This document shows positions 10,049 through 18,947 of a stretch of 41,220 nt of DNA, in pieces (position 1 is the first letter of the stretch; each line of letters begins with the position of its first letter). The position numbers and the translations under genes are program-made. The stretch is from Rhodohalobacter sulfatireducens (GTDB lineage: Bacteria > Bacteroidota > Rhodothermia > Balneolales > Balneolaceae): contig NZ_JAKLWS010000037.1 in NCBI RefSeq assembly GCF_022012475.1, positions 1 to 41,220 of the forward strand, given 5' to 3'. Under the pieces are notes generated by a model. The model was not told the DNA's origin and searched no databases. It saw nothing but the letters and a program-made list of their open reading frames with translations.

Positions 10049-12439
10049 ATGCAAACGGAGCAGTGGAAATTAATTGAAGGACATTTTCATAAGGCGCTGG
10101 ACCTCCCACCGACAGAAAGGAAGCGGTACATCCAGAGGATAGCTGAAACTGATCCGGCTTTATCTTCTTCAGTTGAAGATCTGTTGAGGTCTCACTTTGA
10201 TTCCGAAGACTTCCTTGAGAGATCCATTTTTGATGATGTGATCTCCCTGCCGAATGAACGTATCGGCGCCTGGAAGATCCTAAGACAGATCGGCAAGGGA
10301 GGTATGAGTACGGTGTACCTGGCTGAACGAGCCGATGGAATTTTTTCGCGGAATGTAGCGGTCAAGTTTCTGCATGGTTTTGCTCCCGGCCGTAAAATGC
10401 ATGCCCGCATGCGAACGGAACAAAAGATCCTTGCCAGCCTGAATCACCGGAATATATGCAGGTTGCTTGATGCGGGTATTCATGAAAACGGGCGACCTTA
10501 TTTTATTATGGAGTATATCGAGGGCCTGCCGATAGACGAGTGGTGTACCTCCCGAAAGCTTTCCATTCAGCAACGCCTGGATCTCTTCACACAAGTTTGT
10601 GACGCTGTGAGTTATGCCCATCAGCGGCTGATTGTTCACCGGGATATTAAGCCATCAAATATTTTGGTAAATAACGAAGGTGAAGTAAAACTTCTGGATT
10701 TTGGAATTGCTAAAATAATCGGCGCTGAACAAGGCGAATCCACAAAAACAAAAACTGGCAATGAACTATTGACTCCGGAATTTGCCAGTCCTGAACAGTT
10801 TCAGGGCCGGGAAGTTACAACGGCCACCGACGTCTATGCACTGGGTCAGCTTCTCTACCTTCTTCTAACGGACACCCTTCCCTTTAACTTCAAAGAGAAA
10901 AGTTCTTATGAAATCGGTAAAACTATTACCGAGTCAGAATCTGAAAAGCCCAGTAAAAAAGTTACACAGCTGTCAACAAAAGATTCTTCCCGGGTAACAT
11001 CCCTTGCACATTTAACAGATCGCCAGGCCGTTCATCAATTACAGGGCGACCTGGATAACATCATCACGAAAGCACTCCGGAAAGATCCACTGCGCAGGTA
11101 TCAGTCGGCCGAGCACTTTAAGAACGATATCATCAATTATATCGAAAACAAACCTGTCTCGGCTCGCCCGGAATCGTTTACATATCTGGCCAAAAAATTC
11201 GTTCAAAGGCATAAAGCTCCGGTTGTAAGCGCACTGGCAGCCACCTTTCTTCTCATCAGTTTAACACTGTTTTCATTCCGGCAGGCGGACGAAGCGAATT
11301 CACAAAGGTTGATCGCTGAACAACGCTCACAAGATGTTCGGCAACTTGCCCATTCACTCATTTTTGACCTGCATGATTCCATCGCAAATCTTCCGGGTTC
11401 CACACCGGCGCGTGAGCTTATCATAGAAGAAGCTTTAAACTACCTGGACGGTCTTGCCCAAACTGAAAATGCCGGGCACGGCCTGCTGCTGGATCTTGCA
11501 GAAGCATACAGGAAAGTTGGTGATGTACAGGGGAATCCCACCAATAATAATCTTGGCAAACACAGGGAAGCGATTACCAGCTATCAAAAGGGACTCGAAT
11601 TTGTCAGAACTGTATTGCAAGAGGAGCCGATGCAGCTCCGGGCAAGGCAAACCATGGCAAATATATATGAGAAAACCGGGGATGTTCAGGCAGTTCTCGG
11701 AAATATCGATACGGCTCGTGAAAACAAAATAGACTCAAATGCGATTTATAAAACCCTCGCCGATGAGTTTCCTGATGATCCAAACAGACAATTTGCATAC
11801 TCAATTTCGCTGATAAAACTGGGAGACCTCACCGGAAATCCCAATTTCAGTAATTTGAATGAACTCGAGGAGGCCTTGCAACTTTATGAGTCAGCCGAAG
11901 AAATCTTGCTGCCCGTTTACAGCAGGGAGCCGGAGGATACAGATTACATAAAATATATGGGCATTATTTATGAACGGATGGGAACCATTTATGAAACTGA
12001 ACAACAACTTGAGGAAGCGATCCGGTGTTTTGAGAAATCTATGGAACTCAGAAAAGAGCTGGTACGGAAAGAACCCTTAAATACCGAAGCCGTTCGGGAT
12101 GAAGCCATTGCTCATGAAAAAATGGGAGACGTTTACAAACATTCAGAAGAGCTTGATAAGTCACTGGACCATTACCGGAATGCACACCGTTTGTTCAAAT
12201 GGCTGGCAGATGCCGATCCGCAAAACTCACAGGCTCAGCAATCTCTGGCAATCAGCCATATTCATTTAGGAGATCTCTTTTTTCATCCCGAACAACCGAG
12301 CTTTGGTGATACATTACAGTCCCGGGAACATTTTAATCTTTCGAATGAAATTCTTCTGAATCTAAATCAACAAGACAGTTCAAATAACCGGGTTGATTTC
12401 CTGATGAACCTAATAGATCGAAGATTGCAGGCGATGTAA
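10049..12439 (+). CDS. Transmembrane Ser/Thr protein kinase with TPR sensor domain
   Basis: 796 residues. The kinase domain spans about residues 72-370: glycine loop GKGGMS (82-87), VAVK Lys106, catalytic HRDIKPSN (Asp199, Asn204), DFG (217-219) and an activation segment ending FASPEQ. All catalytic residues are present. One hydrophobic segment at about 389-411 (APVVSALAATFLLISLTLFSF region) is followed by helical TPR-type repeats (AEAYRKVGDVQGNP, ATAYEKTGDV-like turns) to the end. It follows the ECF sigma gene on the same strand after 356 bp, so it is probably the regulatory partner of that sigma factor: the kinase lies in the cytosol and the TPR part is probably periplasmic. The target is inferred. 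Confidence 0.93.
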   Translation: MQTEQWKLIEGHFHKALDLPPTERKRYIQRIAETDPALSSSVEDLLRSHFDSEDFLERSIFDDVISLPNERIGAWKILRQIGKGGMSTVYLAERADGIFSRNVAVKFLHGFAPGRKMHARMRTEQKILASLNHRNICRLLDAGIHENGRPYFIMEYIEGLPIDEWCTSRKLSIQQRLDLFTQVCDAVSYAHQRLIVHRDIKPSNILVNNEGEVKLLDFGIAKIIGAEQGESTKTKTGNELLTPEFASPEQFQGREVTTATDVYALGQLLYLLLTDTLPFNFKEKSSYEIGKTITESESEKPSKKVTQLSTKDSSRVTSLAHLTDRQAVHQLQGDLDNIITKALRKDPLRRYQSAEHFKNDIINYIENKPVSARPESFTYLAKKFVQRHKAPVVSALAATFLLISLTLFSFRQADEANSQRLIAEQRSQDVRQLAHSLIFDLHDSIANLPGSTPARELIIEEALNYLDGLAQTENAGHGLLLDLAEAYRKVGDVQGNPTNNNLGKHREAITSYQKGLEFVRTVLQEEPMQLRARQTMANIYEKTGDVQAVLGNIDTARENKIDSNAIYKTLADEFPDDPNRQFAYSISLIKLGDLTGNPNFSNLNELEEALQLYESAEEILLPVYSREPEDTDYIKYMGIIYERMGTIYETEQQLEEAIRCFEKSMELRKELVRKEPLNTEAVRDEAIAHEKMGDVYKHSEELDKSLDHYRNAHRLFKWLADADPQNSQAQQSLAISHIHLGDLFFHPEQPSFGDTLQSREHFNLSNEILLNLNQQDSSNNRVDFLMNLIDRRLQAM

Positions 12440-12459
12440 TAGATTTTGGTATTAACCAC

Positions 12460-12511
12460 CCCTAAATCCCCTCCTTGCCCAGCAGGCATCCCGTTGGGGA
12501 AAAAGGAGGGG
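12460..12511. terminator. Hairpin element with CCCCTCCTT/AAGGAGGGG arms, long-loop form
   Basis: Perfect 9-bp arms lie at 12468-12476 and 12503-12511, preceded by ACCACCCCTAAAT. The same sequence occurs at 15438-15472 with a 4-base loop. Here the loop holds an extra segment of about 22 bases (CCCAGCAGGCATCCCGTTGG...). It follows the kinase stop and could terminate its transcript; only a weak T-rich stretch follows. It is also a member of a dispersed repeat family. Confidence 0.5.
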
Positions 12512-12644
12512 ATTGTTTCAATACTTTTACATTTATTTTATACCGAGCTCATAATACTCTATACAACCAAAATATTTCTATTCGCTCTATTCTTTCCTAT
12601 CATTTCTTTACTTTTTTAAGGGTAATGTCATTCAACCGGGGCCA

Positions 12645-13667
12645 TTGGAACTATCACGAGAAATTTTAAGAAACCGACATCGTCTATCAGAAAGGCAGGT
12701 TGACGATTTTTTGGGAGTGAAAACAAATACTGAGAGTCCGAAGGATCGAATATTGGGAATGCAGCAGATCGGCTCGTTCCTTGAAATTGCCAAGCTATTA
12801 AAAAATCAGGAGATTGAGTTTATCAACCTGAAAGGCCCTTTGTTATCTCAGCGTATTTACGGCGATCCTATCTACCGCTACTCCCGCGATTTTGATATTT
12901 TGGTTGAGCCAAACCAAGTCAATCAAACACTTCAATTGCTACGGAATGAGGGTTTTGATTATCCCGAATTCGAGTGGCCGGAATCGGAGAAAAGACAAAA
13001 GATTGCACTTCATTTCTTGAATCAAATTGAGATGGTTCATGAAACGTCCGGATTGATGGTTGAGGTCCATTGGAAGCTGTTTTCAACAAGAATCACAGAT
13101 CACAAGAAACTCGATAATCTGATTCAGGAGAATGTTGAAACGGTCGAGTTTGGAGGTGTTGAACTGAATCGCTTCTCAAAAGAATTTGAACTGTTTTATC
13201 TAATTGTTCATGGAGGGATTCACGCCTGGTTTCGGCTCAAATGGCTGGTGGATATTCATGAAATGCTCGATCGAATAACGTTTAACTGGGAGAAGTTTCA
13301 TCGAATCATCTCAGAATGCAACATTCAAAAATTGATTCCTATCTGCAATGTGATGCTGCAAGAATATTTCCCCGATGAAAACCAAATTCCGGATGCTTCG
13401 CCGACGCCCCAAAAACTTGCTGATACTGCACTTGAACAGTGTCGCCAACCGGAAGGGGATCCCCACATTACACGAGCCAATACATCGAAGCTGCTTCTCT
13501 ATCGAATGAAAATCATTCCCAGCATTCAGCACAAATTGGATGTCTTGAAAGTGATCACATTCTGCAAAACAGATTTAAAATACAGTTGGCTTCCGCCTTA
13601 CAAAATTGTCTACTATCTCTTTCGTCCGGTTGGATATTTATTGAGAGGAATTGGAGTTTTGAGGTAG
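12645..13667 (+). CDS. Nucleotidyltransferase family protein (NTP_transf_5-like, PF14907)
   Basis: About 340 residues. The recognisable core is INLKGPLLSQRIYGDP followed by YRYSRDFDILV (about residues 60-87), the KG-...-D-x-D pattern of PF14907 uncharacterised nucleotidyltransferases. A downstream stretch (EVHWKLFS, HGGIHAWFRLKWLVDIHEML) is also typical of the family, whose members are often next to surface-polysaccharide or peptide-modification genes. The substrate is unknown. The start is uncertain: TTG at 12645 has no clear ribosome-binding site, while an in-frame ATT at 12630 lies 10 bases after AAGG. It does not overlap the permease downstream. Confidence 0.8.
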   Translation: MELSREILRNRHRLSERQVDDFLGVKTNTESPKDRILGMQQIGSFLEIAKLLKNQEIEFINLKGPLLSQRIYGDPIYRYSRDFDILVEPNQVNQTLQLLRNEGFDYPEFEWPESEKRQKIALHFLNQIEMVHETSGLMVEVHWKLFSTRITDHKKLDNLIQENVETVEFGGVELNRFSKEFELFYLIVHGGIHAWFRLKWLVDIHEMLDRITFNWEKFHRIISECNIQKLIPICNVMLQEYFPDENQIPDASPTPQKLADTALEQCRQPEGDPHITRANTSKLLLYRMKIIPSIQHKLDVLKVITFCKTDLKYSWLPPYKIVYYLFRPVGYLLRGIGVLR

Positions 13668-13674
13668 CTATTTT

Positions 13675-13804
13675 TGCGCACAAGTCACAGACTTGCGCGA
13701 GGAATAGGCTATCAAACCAATCCTCGTGGCTGGCGCAAGTTTGCAACTTGTGCCCTCATTGTCATTTTCCCCACTTTAACTGGCGCAATTTTGCAACTTG
13801 TGCC
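13675..13804. repeat. Three short palindromes of the GGCRCAAG...CTTGYGCC family
   Basis: Three elements stand in a row: about 13675-13699 (arms CACAAGT/ACTTGCG around CACAG), 13732-13754 (GGCGCAAG, TTTGCAA, CTTGTGCC) and 13782-13804 (one mismatch, GGCGCAAT). They fill much of the gap between the nucleotidyltransferase and GntP genes. They look like REP-type mobile palindromes. Long relatives with the same ends occur at 34336-34444 and 34737-34844. Confidence 0.75.
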
Positions 13805-13907
13805 TTTCAAATACAGAACTTTCTCTCCTGCACATATCCTCTCTATTCTTTATAATCCATCTGTCTGATAGGTTATCAAACTCTAACTAACCAAAGTTTA
13901 GATACTT

Positions 13908-15230
13908 ATGGGAATTTTTTTGTGGCTATTGCTTGTCGTGGTACTCCTGGTTTGGGGAACCGTACGATGGAATTTGCACCCGTTTCTTGGACTGCTTTTG
14001 AGTGCGATTATCATTGGATTTCTGGCATCACTCCCTGTTTCTGATATTATCTCCGCCATCGGAAGCGGATTTGGTTCGACCCTTGGTAGCATCGGCATTG
14101 TCATTGCGGCCGGTTCCATTATCGGGGAGTACCTGGACCGAAGTGGGGGAGCAAAGGTGCTGGCCAACAAAATTCTGGATACGGTGGGAGAGAAGAATGC
14201 TCCGCTCTCCATGAGTCTAACCGGTTACATCGTATCCATTCCTGTTTTTTGTGATTCGGGCTTCATCGTACTTTCCGCGCTCAATAAAGCCATTTCCAAA
14301 CGGGCAAAAATTCCACTCGCTGTTTTGGCCGTTGCCCTGGCTTCAGGTTTATACGCAACTCACGTGTTTGTGCCACCTACACCGGGACCGCTGGCTGCCG
14401 CCGCAACACTTGGCGCAGATATTGGCTGGGTTCTCATTCTAGGGTTGCTTGTTTCCATTCCGGTGATGGCAGCCGCTTTAATGTGGGCTGTCATCCGCAG
14501 CAAAAACTTTACCATAGACTTTGATACATCCAGTGAAAAAACATCCACGGCAATTCAACCACCTTCGTTCACATTTGCGATTGCACCTATTTTGACTCCA
14601 ATTCTCTTAATCGCTCTAAAATCTGTTGCTGAACTTCCATCGGCACCTTTTGGAGAAAGCTTTTTATTTGATCTTTTCGTCTTTTCCGGAAATCCGATTA
14701 TCGCTCTTTTGGTAGGGGTCGGACTTTCATTTTTGATGGTCAGAGGCAGCAAAGACACCGAGCAACATTCCTGGCTGGAGGAGGGATTGAAAAAGGCGGG
14801 AATTATTATTTTGATTACCGGTGCCGGCGGTGCGTTTGGGTCTGTATTAAGGGAGACTGAACTCAGTACTTTTGCTTCCCAGTTTACGGATATGGGCGGG
14901 TTCGGTATCCTCATTCCGTTCCTGATCGCCGCCTTCCTGAAAACAGCACAGGGGTCATCCACCGTCTCAATCATTACAACCGCGGCAATTGCAGCGCCTC
15001 TTTTAGCACCACTCGGCCTTGACTCAGCGATTGGAAAAGCTCTCGTTGTCCTGGCGATTGGCGCCGGCTCACTAACTGTTTCTCACGTCAACGACAGCTA
15101 TTTCTGGGTTGTCGCTAAATTTTCAGAGATGGATACCTCAACCGCTTTGAGAACCCACACTATCGCCACGGCAATTATGGGAGTGACCGGTTACCTGACG
15201 GTACAGGTATTAGCCTGGATTTTGGTTTAG
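13908..15230 (+). CDS. GntP-family permease
   Basis: 440 residues, strongly hydrophobic, with at least ten predicted membrane spans. GntP-family (PF02447) signatures are visible: GSGFGSTLGSIGIVIAAGSIIGEYL near residues 51-76, SIPVFCDSGFIVLSAL near 111-126, HVFVPPTPGPLAAA near 148-161, and a C-terminal GSLTVSHVNDSYFWVV. Characterised members import gluconate and related sugar acids with protons; some carry other hydroxy acids or D-serine. The exact substrate here is unknown. It stands alone on the plus strand and is convergent with the hexokinase operon, consistent with a role in sugar-acid use. Confidence 0.93.
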   Translation: MGIFLWLLLVVVLLVWGTVRWNLHPFLGLLLSAIIIGFLASLPVSDIISAIGSGFGSTLGSIGIVIAAGSIIGEYLDRSGGAKVLANKILDTVGEKNAPLSMSLTGYIVSIPVFCDSGFIVLSALNKAISKRAKIPLAVLAVALASGLYATHVFVPPTPGPLAAAATLGADIGWVLILGLLVSIPVMAAALMWAVIRSKNFTIDFDTSSEKTSTAIQPPSFTFAIAPILTPILLIALKSVAELPSAPFGESFLFDLFVFSGNPIIALLVGVGLSFLMVRGSKDTEQHSWLEEGLKKAGIIILITGAGGAFGSVLRETELSTFASQFTDMGGFGILIPFLIAAFLKTAQGSSTVSIITTAAIAAPLLAPLGLDSAIGKALVVLAIGAGSLTVSHVNDSYFWVVAKFSEMDTSTALRTHTIATAIMGVTGYLTVQVLAWILV

Positions 15231-15437
15231 ATTCTCTGGTTCAGGACCATTCTAGAATGGCTAAAAACCACTGGAATCTCATTCTCCCTACTCAATTAAA
15301 GTGAGTTCGAGAATAAGAATCTTGAATATTGCGCTCCCCTCGATACGTCGGGGTATAAGAGCCTGTCCCGAAAACTTTCAGGAAGGAACTGGGGGAGGTA
15401 GCCTCGTAATTTTAGGCTTTATCCAATTTTGATTTCA

Positions 15438-15480
15438 ACCACCCCTAAATCCCCTCCTTGAAAAAGGAGGGGAACTTTTT
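15438..15480. terminator. Probable bidirectional terminator between convergent GntP and hexokinase genes
   Basis: A perfect 9-bp stem (CCCCTCCTT 15451-15459, AAGGAGGGG 15464-15472) with a GAAA loop is followed on the plus strand by AACTTTTT. It lies between two convergent genes, as expected for a bidirectional terminator. The leading ACCACCCCTAAAT is shared with 12460, so it is also a copy of a repeat family. The rest of the 288-bp gap holds a perfect CCATTCTAGAATGG palindrome at 15246-15259. Confidence 0.6.
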
Positions 15481-15518
15481 CAATGCCTTTGCCTTCTTTC
15501 TGTATCGAAGTCAGTTAA

Positions 15519-16802
15519 TTAATTTAACTGAGCTGCAAGAGCTGCTCCCTTAAGGCTTGAGTAATCTATATTTGCGAATTCCACGTATCGTTTTTTATCA
15601 CCACTCAAATAATCTGACAAATAGTTTTCAAAACGTTCTTGCAGCTTGTGGAGCTTGTAGAATGTTGTGCCTTCTATCGTAATTAAAATAGGTTTTTCAG
15701 GCTTGGTTCCTTTCCCGGTTTTCAATACAACCGCTGCGAGATTTGCAGCTACCATCAACGATGCCCGTTCGATTAACGCGTCAATTATCTGTGACGAAGC
15801 CTCCCGGTCCGATTCATGTTTAAAACATTTGTTAAGAATATTTCCTTCTGAATCAGCTCCCAAAAGAAAATCATTGGCCTCCTCTGCTGTCAATGAATCT
15901 ACTTTATTGATACAAGCGGCAGCTTCACTTGAAAAGAGATTCTCTTCCGCTGCCGATTGCAAGACTGTAAGGCAGAGTCCCCCGAAATAGCCACCAGAAA
16001 ACATCTTCTCAAATGTATATTCGCTGGGATTGTTGGTAGTGTTGTCAAATTTCAAATCAAGATCCGTGAGGGGAGCCTTCCCAAAATTGCCAGTTTCCAT
16101 ATTTATGATCTGGCTATTATTGGGATCAAGATTCTCTTTTTTCAGAATATTACTGTTTTTCTCGATATAACTTGTGTTTGTTCCGGTTCCCAAAATAAAC
16201 CCGATGAAAGAGTCGTATGATTTTTCCACTCTTGCAGACTTACCCGCCAGGAGAGTTGCTACTGTATCATTCAACAGTACAATTTTCTTATTCGGATTTC
16301 CCAATGCTTCAAGGAGCGACTTACCAATCATCTTACCGATCACTTCCGGCGCCTGAACTTCTTTGCTGAACTTTATAAGCCTGCCGTCTTTATTCGGAAA
16401 TATTTCAACGGCGTATGAAAAGCAGAAACCAATTTTATCGACTTTTTCTGCCAGCTCTTCAATGTAACTAGCCATCGTGTTAAAAAACGTCTCTGCGCTT
16501 ATCTCTTGGTTTACGCCGGGCATCTTCTTGTGAATAATCTCTCCTATCTCCACCTGGTTATTGCTCCGGAATGAGACAATTGCCGCCCGGAAGTTTGTGC
16601 CTCCTGCATCAATCGCGAGTACCTTACCTCCATCTTTAAACTCACTCTCGGCTTCGATGTAGGTTGGAATCATCTCCAGTGAACTCTCTTTGCCCTCCAG
16701 GCCTTTTTTCATTTCATCTGAAAATGCATCGACAACACGCTGAAGGTTAATTGTGGACGCTTTAATGTTATGATTTTTTAGGAATGCTTCAGTTTTATTC
16801 AC
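15519..16802 (-). CDS. Hexokinase (eukaryotic-type hexokinase family)
   Basis: 427 residues from a GTG start (16800-16802). It phosphorylates hexoses with ATP in the cytosol. Visible motifs: phosphate-1 loop AIDAGGTNFRAA (63-74), catalytic Asp179 in LLNDTVATLLAG, phosphate-2 loop LGTGTNTSYI (204-213), and the sugar-binding Glu in NMETGNFG (234-241). These match the PF00349/PF03727 hexokinases rather than the bacterial ROK or Glk type. It is the last gene of the deoC-isomerase-hexokinase run, 34 bp after the isomerase stop. Sugar specificity cannot be read from the sequence. Confidence 0.92.
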   Translation of the reverse strand: MNKTEAFLKNHNIKASTINLQRVVDAFSDEMKKGLEGKESSLEMIPTYIEAESEFKDGGKVLAIDAGGTNFRAAIVSFRSNNQVEIGEIIHKKMPGVNQEISAETFFNTMASYIEELAEKVDKIGFCFSYAVEIFPNKDGRLIKFSKEVQAPEVIGKMIGKSLLEALGNPNKKIVLLNDTVATLLAGKSARVEKSYDSFIGFILGTGTNTSYIEKNSNILKKENLDPNNSQIINMETGNFGKAPLTDLDLKFDNTTNNPSEYTFEKMFSGGYFGGLCLTVLQSAAEENLFSSEAAACINKVDSLTAEEANDFLLGADSEGNILNKCFKHESDREASSQIIDALIERASLMVAANLAAVVLKTGKGTKPEKPILITIEGTTFYKLHKLQERFENYLSDYLSGDKKRYVEFANIDYSSLKGAALAAQLN

Positions 16803-16836
16803 AGCTAATTATTCTTCTGTTATGGATTTAAATCTA

Positions 16837-17757
16837 CTACAGTACAAGGTAACTATTTAAATAATTTCGGCTCTGCAGAATAGAGTATTTAATATCTTTC
16901 TCGGAGCTTTCATATGATCTGTCTTCAACTTCAATACAAACTGGCCCGCGGTAACCAACCGATGTAAGGGCTGAAAAGAAATCACCCCACCGCACATCAC
17001 CCAGCCCGGGCAACTTCGGAGAGTGATATTCCAGTGGATTTGCCATAATGCCCACCCTGTTCAGCTTGTCTTTGTGAACCTTCACATCTTTTAAATGAAT
17101 ATGATGGAGACGTTCCGCATAGTCATAAATAGGTTGTATTTCGTCCATCTGCATCCAGATCAGGTGAGAGGGATCATAATTCAGGCCGAAATGATCACTT
17201 GGAATAACCTCAAACATCCGGTCCCAAATCGCCGGTGTTGAAGCCAAATTTTTCCCCCCGGGCCACTCGTCGTCCGTAAAGAACATGGGACAGTTTTCTA
17301 TCCCAATTTTCACATCCAATTTTTCAGCATGCTCTACTATCTCCGGCCATGTGTCTTTAAATCGGTCGAGATTATACTCCACATTTTTCTTGTGATCTCT
17401 ACCCACAAAGGTGTTCATCACCGGTATATCCAGTTTGGAAGCTGCTTCAATGATCTTTTTAATATGATCGAAGTAAATTTTAGACTTCTCTGCATCTTCA
17501 TCCAAGGGATTTGGATAATAACCCAATCCAGATATCTCCACATTTTTCTTCTTCAGGATTTCTTTGATGGAAGTAATATTTGCTTCATCAAGGTTGTCTA
17601 CATCAATATGGGTTACACCGGCGTATCTCCGTTCAGCCTTGCCTTTTGGCCAGCACATCATCTCCACGCAAGAGAACTTATTCTCCGATGCAAAATCAAC
17701 GACCTCTTCAAATGTACTGTCTGCAAGAATTGCACTTACAAAACCTAATTGTAGCAT
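16837..17757 (-). CDS. Sugar phosphate isomerase/epimerase, xylose-isomerase-like TIM barrel
   Basis: 306 residues, PF01261-type TIM barrel. Likely divalent-metal ligands are Glu154 (IGIENCPMFF), Asp195 and His198 (LNYDPSHLIW), His221 (HHIHLKD) and Glu276 (CIEVED). The family includes hexulose epimerases and IolE/IolI-type inositol catabolic enzymes; the reaction here is not identifiable. There is no signal peptide, so it is cytosolic. It lies between a decayed Gfo/Idh dehydrogenase and hexokinase. Isomerase plus Gfo/Idh pairs are common in bacterial sugar-oxidation clusters, so the remnant upstream was probably its partner. Confidence 0.9.
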   Translation of the reverse strand: MLQLGFVSAILADSTFEEVVDFASENKFSCVEMMCWPKGKAERRYAGVTHIDVDNLDEANITSIKEILKKKNVEISGLGYYPNPLDEDAEKSKIYFDHIKKIIEAASKLDIPVMNTFVGRDHKKNVEYNLDRFKDTWPEIVEHAEKLDVKIGIENCPMFFTDDEWPGGKNLASTPAIWDRMFEVIPSDHFGLNYDPSHLIWMQMDEIQPIYDYAERLHHIHLKDVKVHKDKLNRVGIMANPLEYHSPKLPGLGDVRWGDFFSALTSVGYRGPVCIEVEDRSYESSEKDIKYSILQSRNYLNSYLVL

Positions 17758-17794
17758 TGTGTCATTTTTTTGTTGGAATTAAATCGTGTTATAA

Positions 17795-18019
17795 CTACCC
17801 AATTTTCATCCAGGATGGCTGCTCATTGCTTTCCGGGATTTTTTCAACCAATAAAACTTCCCGCATGCCATCGTAAAAATTGGGCTAATCAGGGGGGAGT
17901 AGTTGACTCTTCTCCGTCCAGATCCCGGTAGAACTCTTTAAAAAAACTGTTTGATCGTATCGGCAAACCCTTCGTTATGGCCTCCCGGATGTGAGATCTC
18001 ATTATCCAGGGTGATTATT
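17795..18019 (-). pseudogene. Decayed C-terminal remnant of a Gfo/Idh/MocA dehydrogenase
   Basis: Minus-strand translation gives TLDNEISHPGGHNEGFADTI then KQFF, KEFYRDLDG after a frameshift at the seven-A run 17940-17946, and NFYDGMREVLLVEKIPES then NEQPSWMKIG-stop (stop 17795-17797) after a second break near the six-G run 17892-17897. PGGHxEGFADT followed by F-x-DGxREVLLVEKIxESxExxxW is the usual C-terminus of Gfo/Idh sugar dehydrogenases. The N-terminal NAD-binding half is absent: the remnant abuts the deoC stop. It fills most of the gap between deoC and the isomerase and marks a lost operon gene. Confidence 0.75.
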
Positions 18020-18020
18020 C

Positions 18021-18782
18021 TTAATAGCCTTTTTTGTCCCCGCTTTCCTGTATGATACTTTCATCATCTTCTCCATAAAAACGTTTTTTAGCCTCTTCAA
18101 GCATCTTTATGGTTGCCGTAGCCCCCACGCGGGTTACCCCCAAATCTTTCACTCTCAAAAGGTCGTCCAGTGTTCTGACACCCCCCGCCGCTTTAACCTG
18201 CACATTCTCGGGTGAGTGTTTTCTCATAAGCTTCAAATCGTGTTCCGTAGCCCCCTGGTAGCTGTATTTTCCATCTTCACCTTTTACGAATCCATACCCC
18301 GTAGATGTTTTTACAAAATCCGCACCGGCTGAAGCACAAACCTCGCAAAGTTTAATTTTATATTTGTCATCCGTTAGAAAATCATTTTCAAAAATAACTT
18401 TCAAAATTGCATCATGAGAATGTGTCTCTTCTGCAACAGCGCGAATCTCATTTTCTACATACTCCCACTCTTCTTGCAGCACCTTGCCGATATTCACGAC
18501 CATGTCGATCTCCACGGCACCATCTTCGCAGGCTTTCTTGGTTTCTTCGACTTTAATTTCCGTTGCCGAATTTCCATGAGGAAACCCGATAACCGTACCA
18601 ACCAGCACATCCGATCCTTTCAACCACTCCACCGCATCTTTAATGGCATACGGTTTTATGCAAACGGAGGCTGTATCATACTTTTTAGCCACCATACATT
18701 CCTCCTTTAATTCATCATCCGTCATTGTTGGATGAAGAAGGGAGTGGTCAATCATTTTTGCAAGTTCTTTTACTCTGTCCAT
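18021..18782 (-). CDS. deoC: Deoxyribose-phosphate aldolase
   Basis: 253 residues. It cleaves 2-deoxyribose-5-phosphate to glyceraldehyde-3-phosphate and acetaldehyde in nucleoside catabolism. Class I aldolase residues are present: Schiff-base Lys158 in FVKTSTGYG, Asp93 in EIDMVVNIG and the second catalytic Lys197 in QVKAAGGVRT. The C-terminal tail (ESIIQESGDKKGY) is longer than in short DeoC proteins. First gene of the minus-strand sugar run; the next intact gene is 263 bp away because of the Gfo/Idh remnant. It starts with ATG at 18780-18782. Confidence 0.95.
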   Translation of the reverse strand: MDRVKELAKMIDHSLLHPTMTDDELKEECMVAKKYDTASVCIKPYAIKDAVEWLKGSDVLVGTVIGFPHGNSATEIKVEETKKACEDGAVEIDMVVNIGKVLQEEWEYVENEIRAVAEETHSHDAILKVIFENDFLTDDKYKIKLCEVCASAGADFVKTSTGYGFVKGEDGKYSYQGATEHDLKLMRKHSPENVQVKAAGGVRTLDDLLRVKDLGVTRVGATATIKMLEEAKKRFYGEDDESIIQESGDKKGY

Positions 18783-18947
18783 GAATTCTTTCGATTAATT
18801 AATTTTGACTCGTCTATCTAATACAAAGTAAAAAAATATTCAGAGAAATTAGCTCCAATCTCCCATTTCAAATATCAAATGAAACGATATGGGCCTATCC
18901 ATCATTTTGTAAGTGAATATTAAATAGAATCAAATACTTACATATTT

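Noticed and set aside
10192-10639. Minus-strand open frames inside the kinase gene
   Set aside because: Antisense shadows of the well-supported kinase domain.
12475-12669. Open frame of 64 codons
   Set aside because: It starts inside a hairpin element and overlaps the start of the nucleotidyltransferase; no support.
13439-13855. Open frame of 138 codons overlapping the nucleotidyltransferase 3' end
   Set aside because: Different frame of a real gene extended through palindromic repeats; no family resemblance.
14555-14974. 139-codon minus-strand open frame
   Set aside because: Antisense to the GntP permease; no motif.
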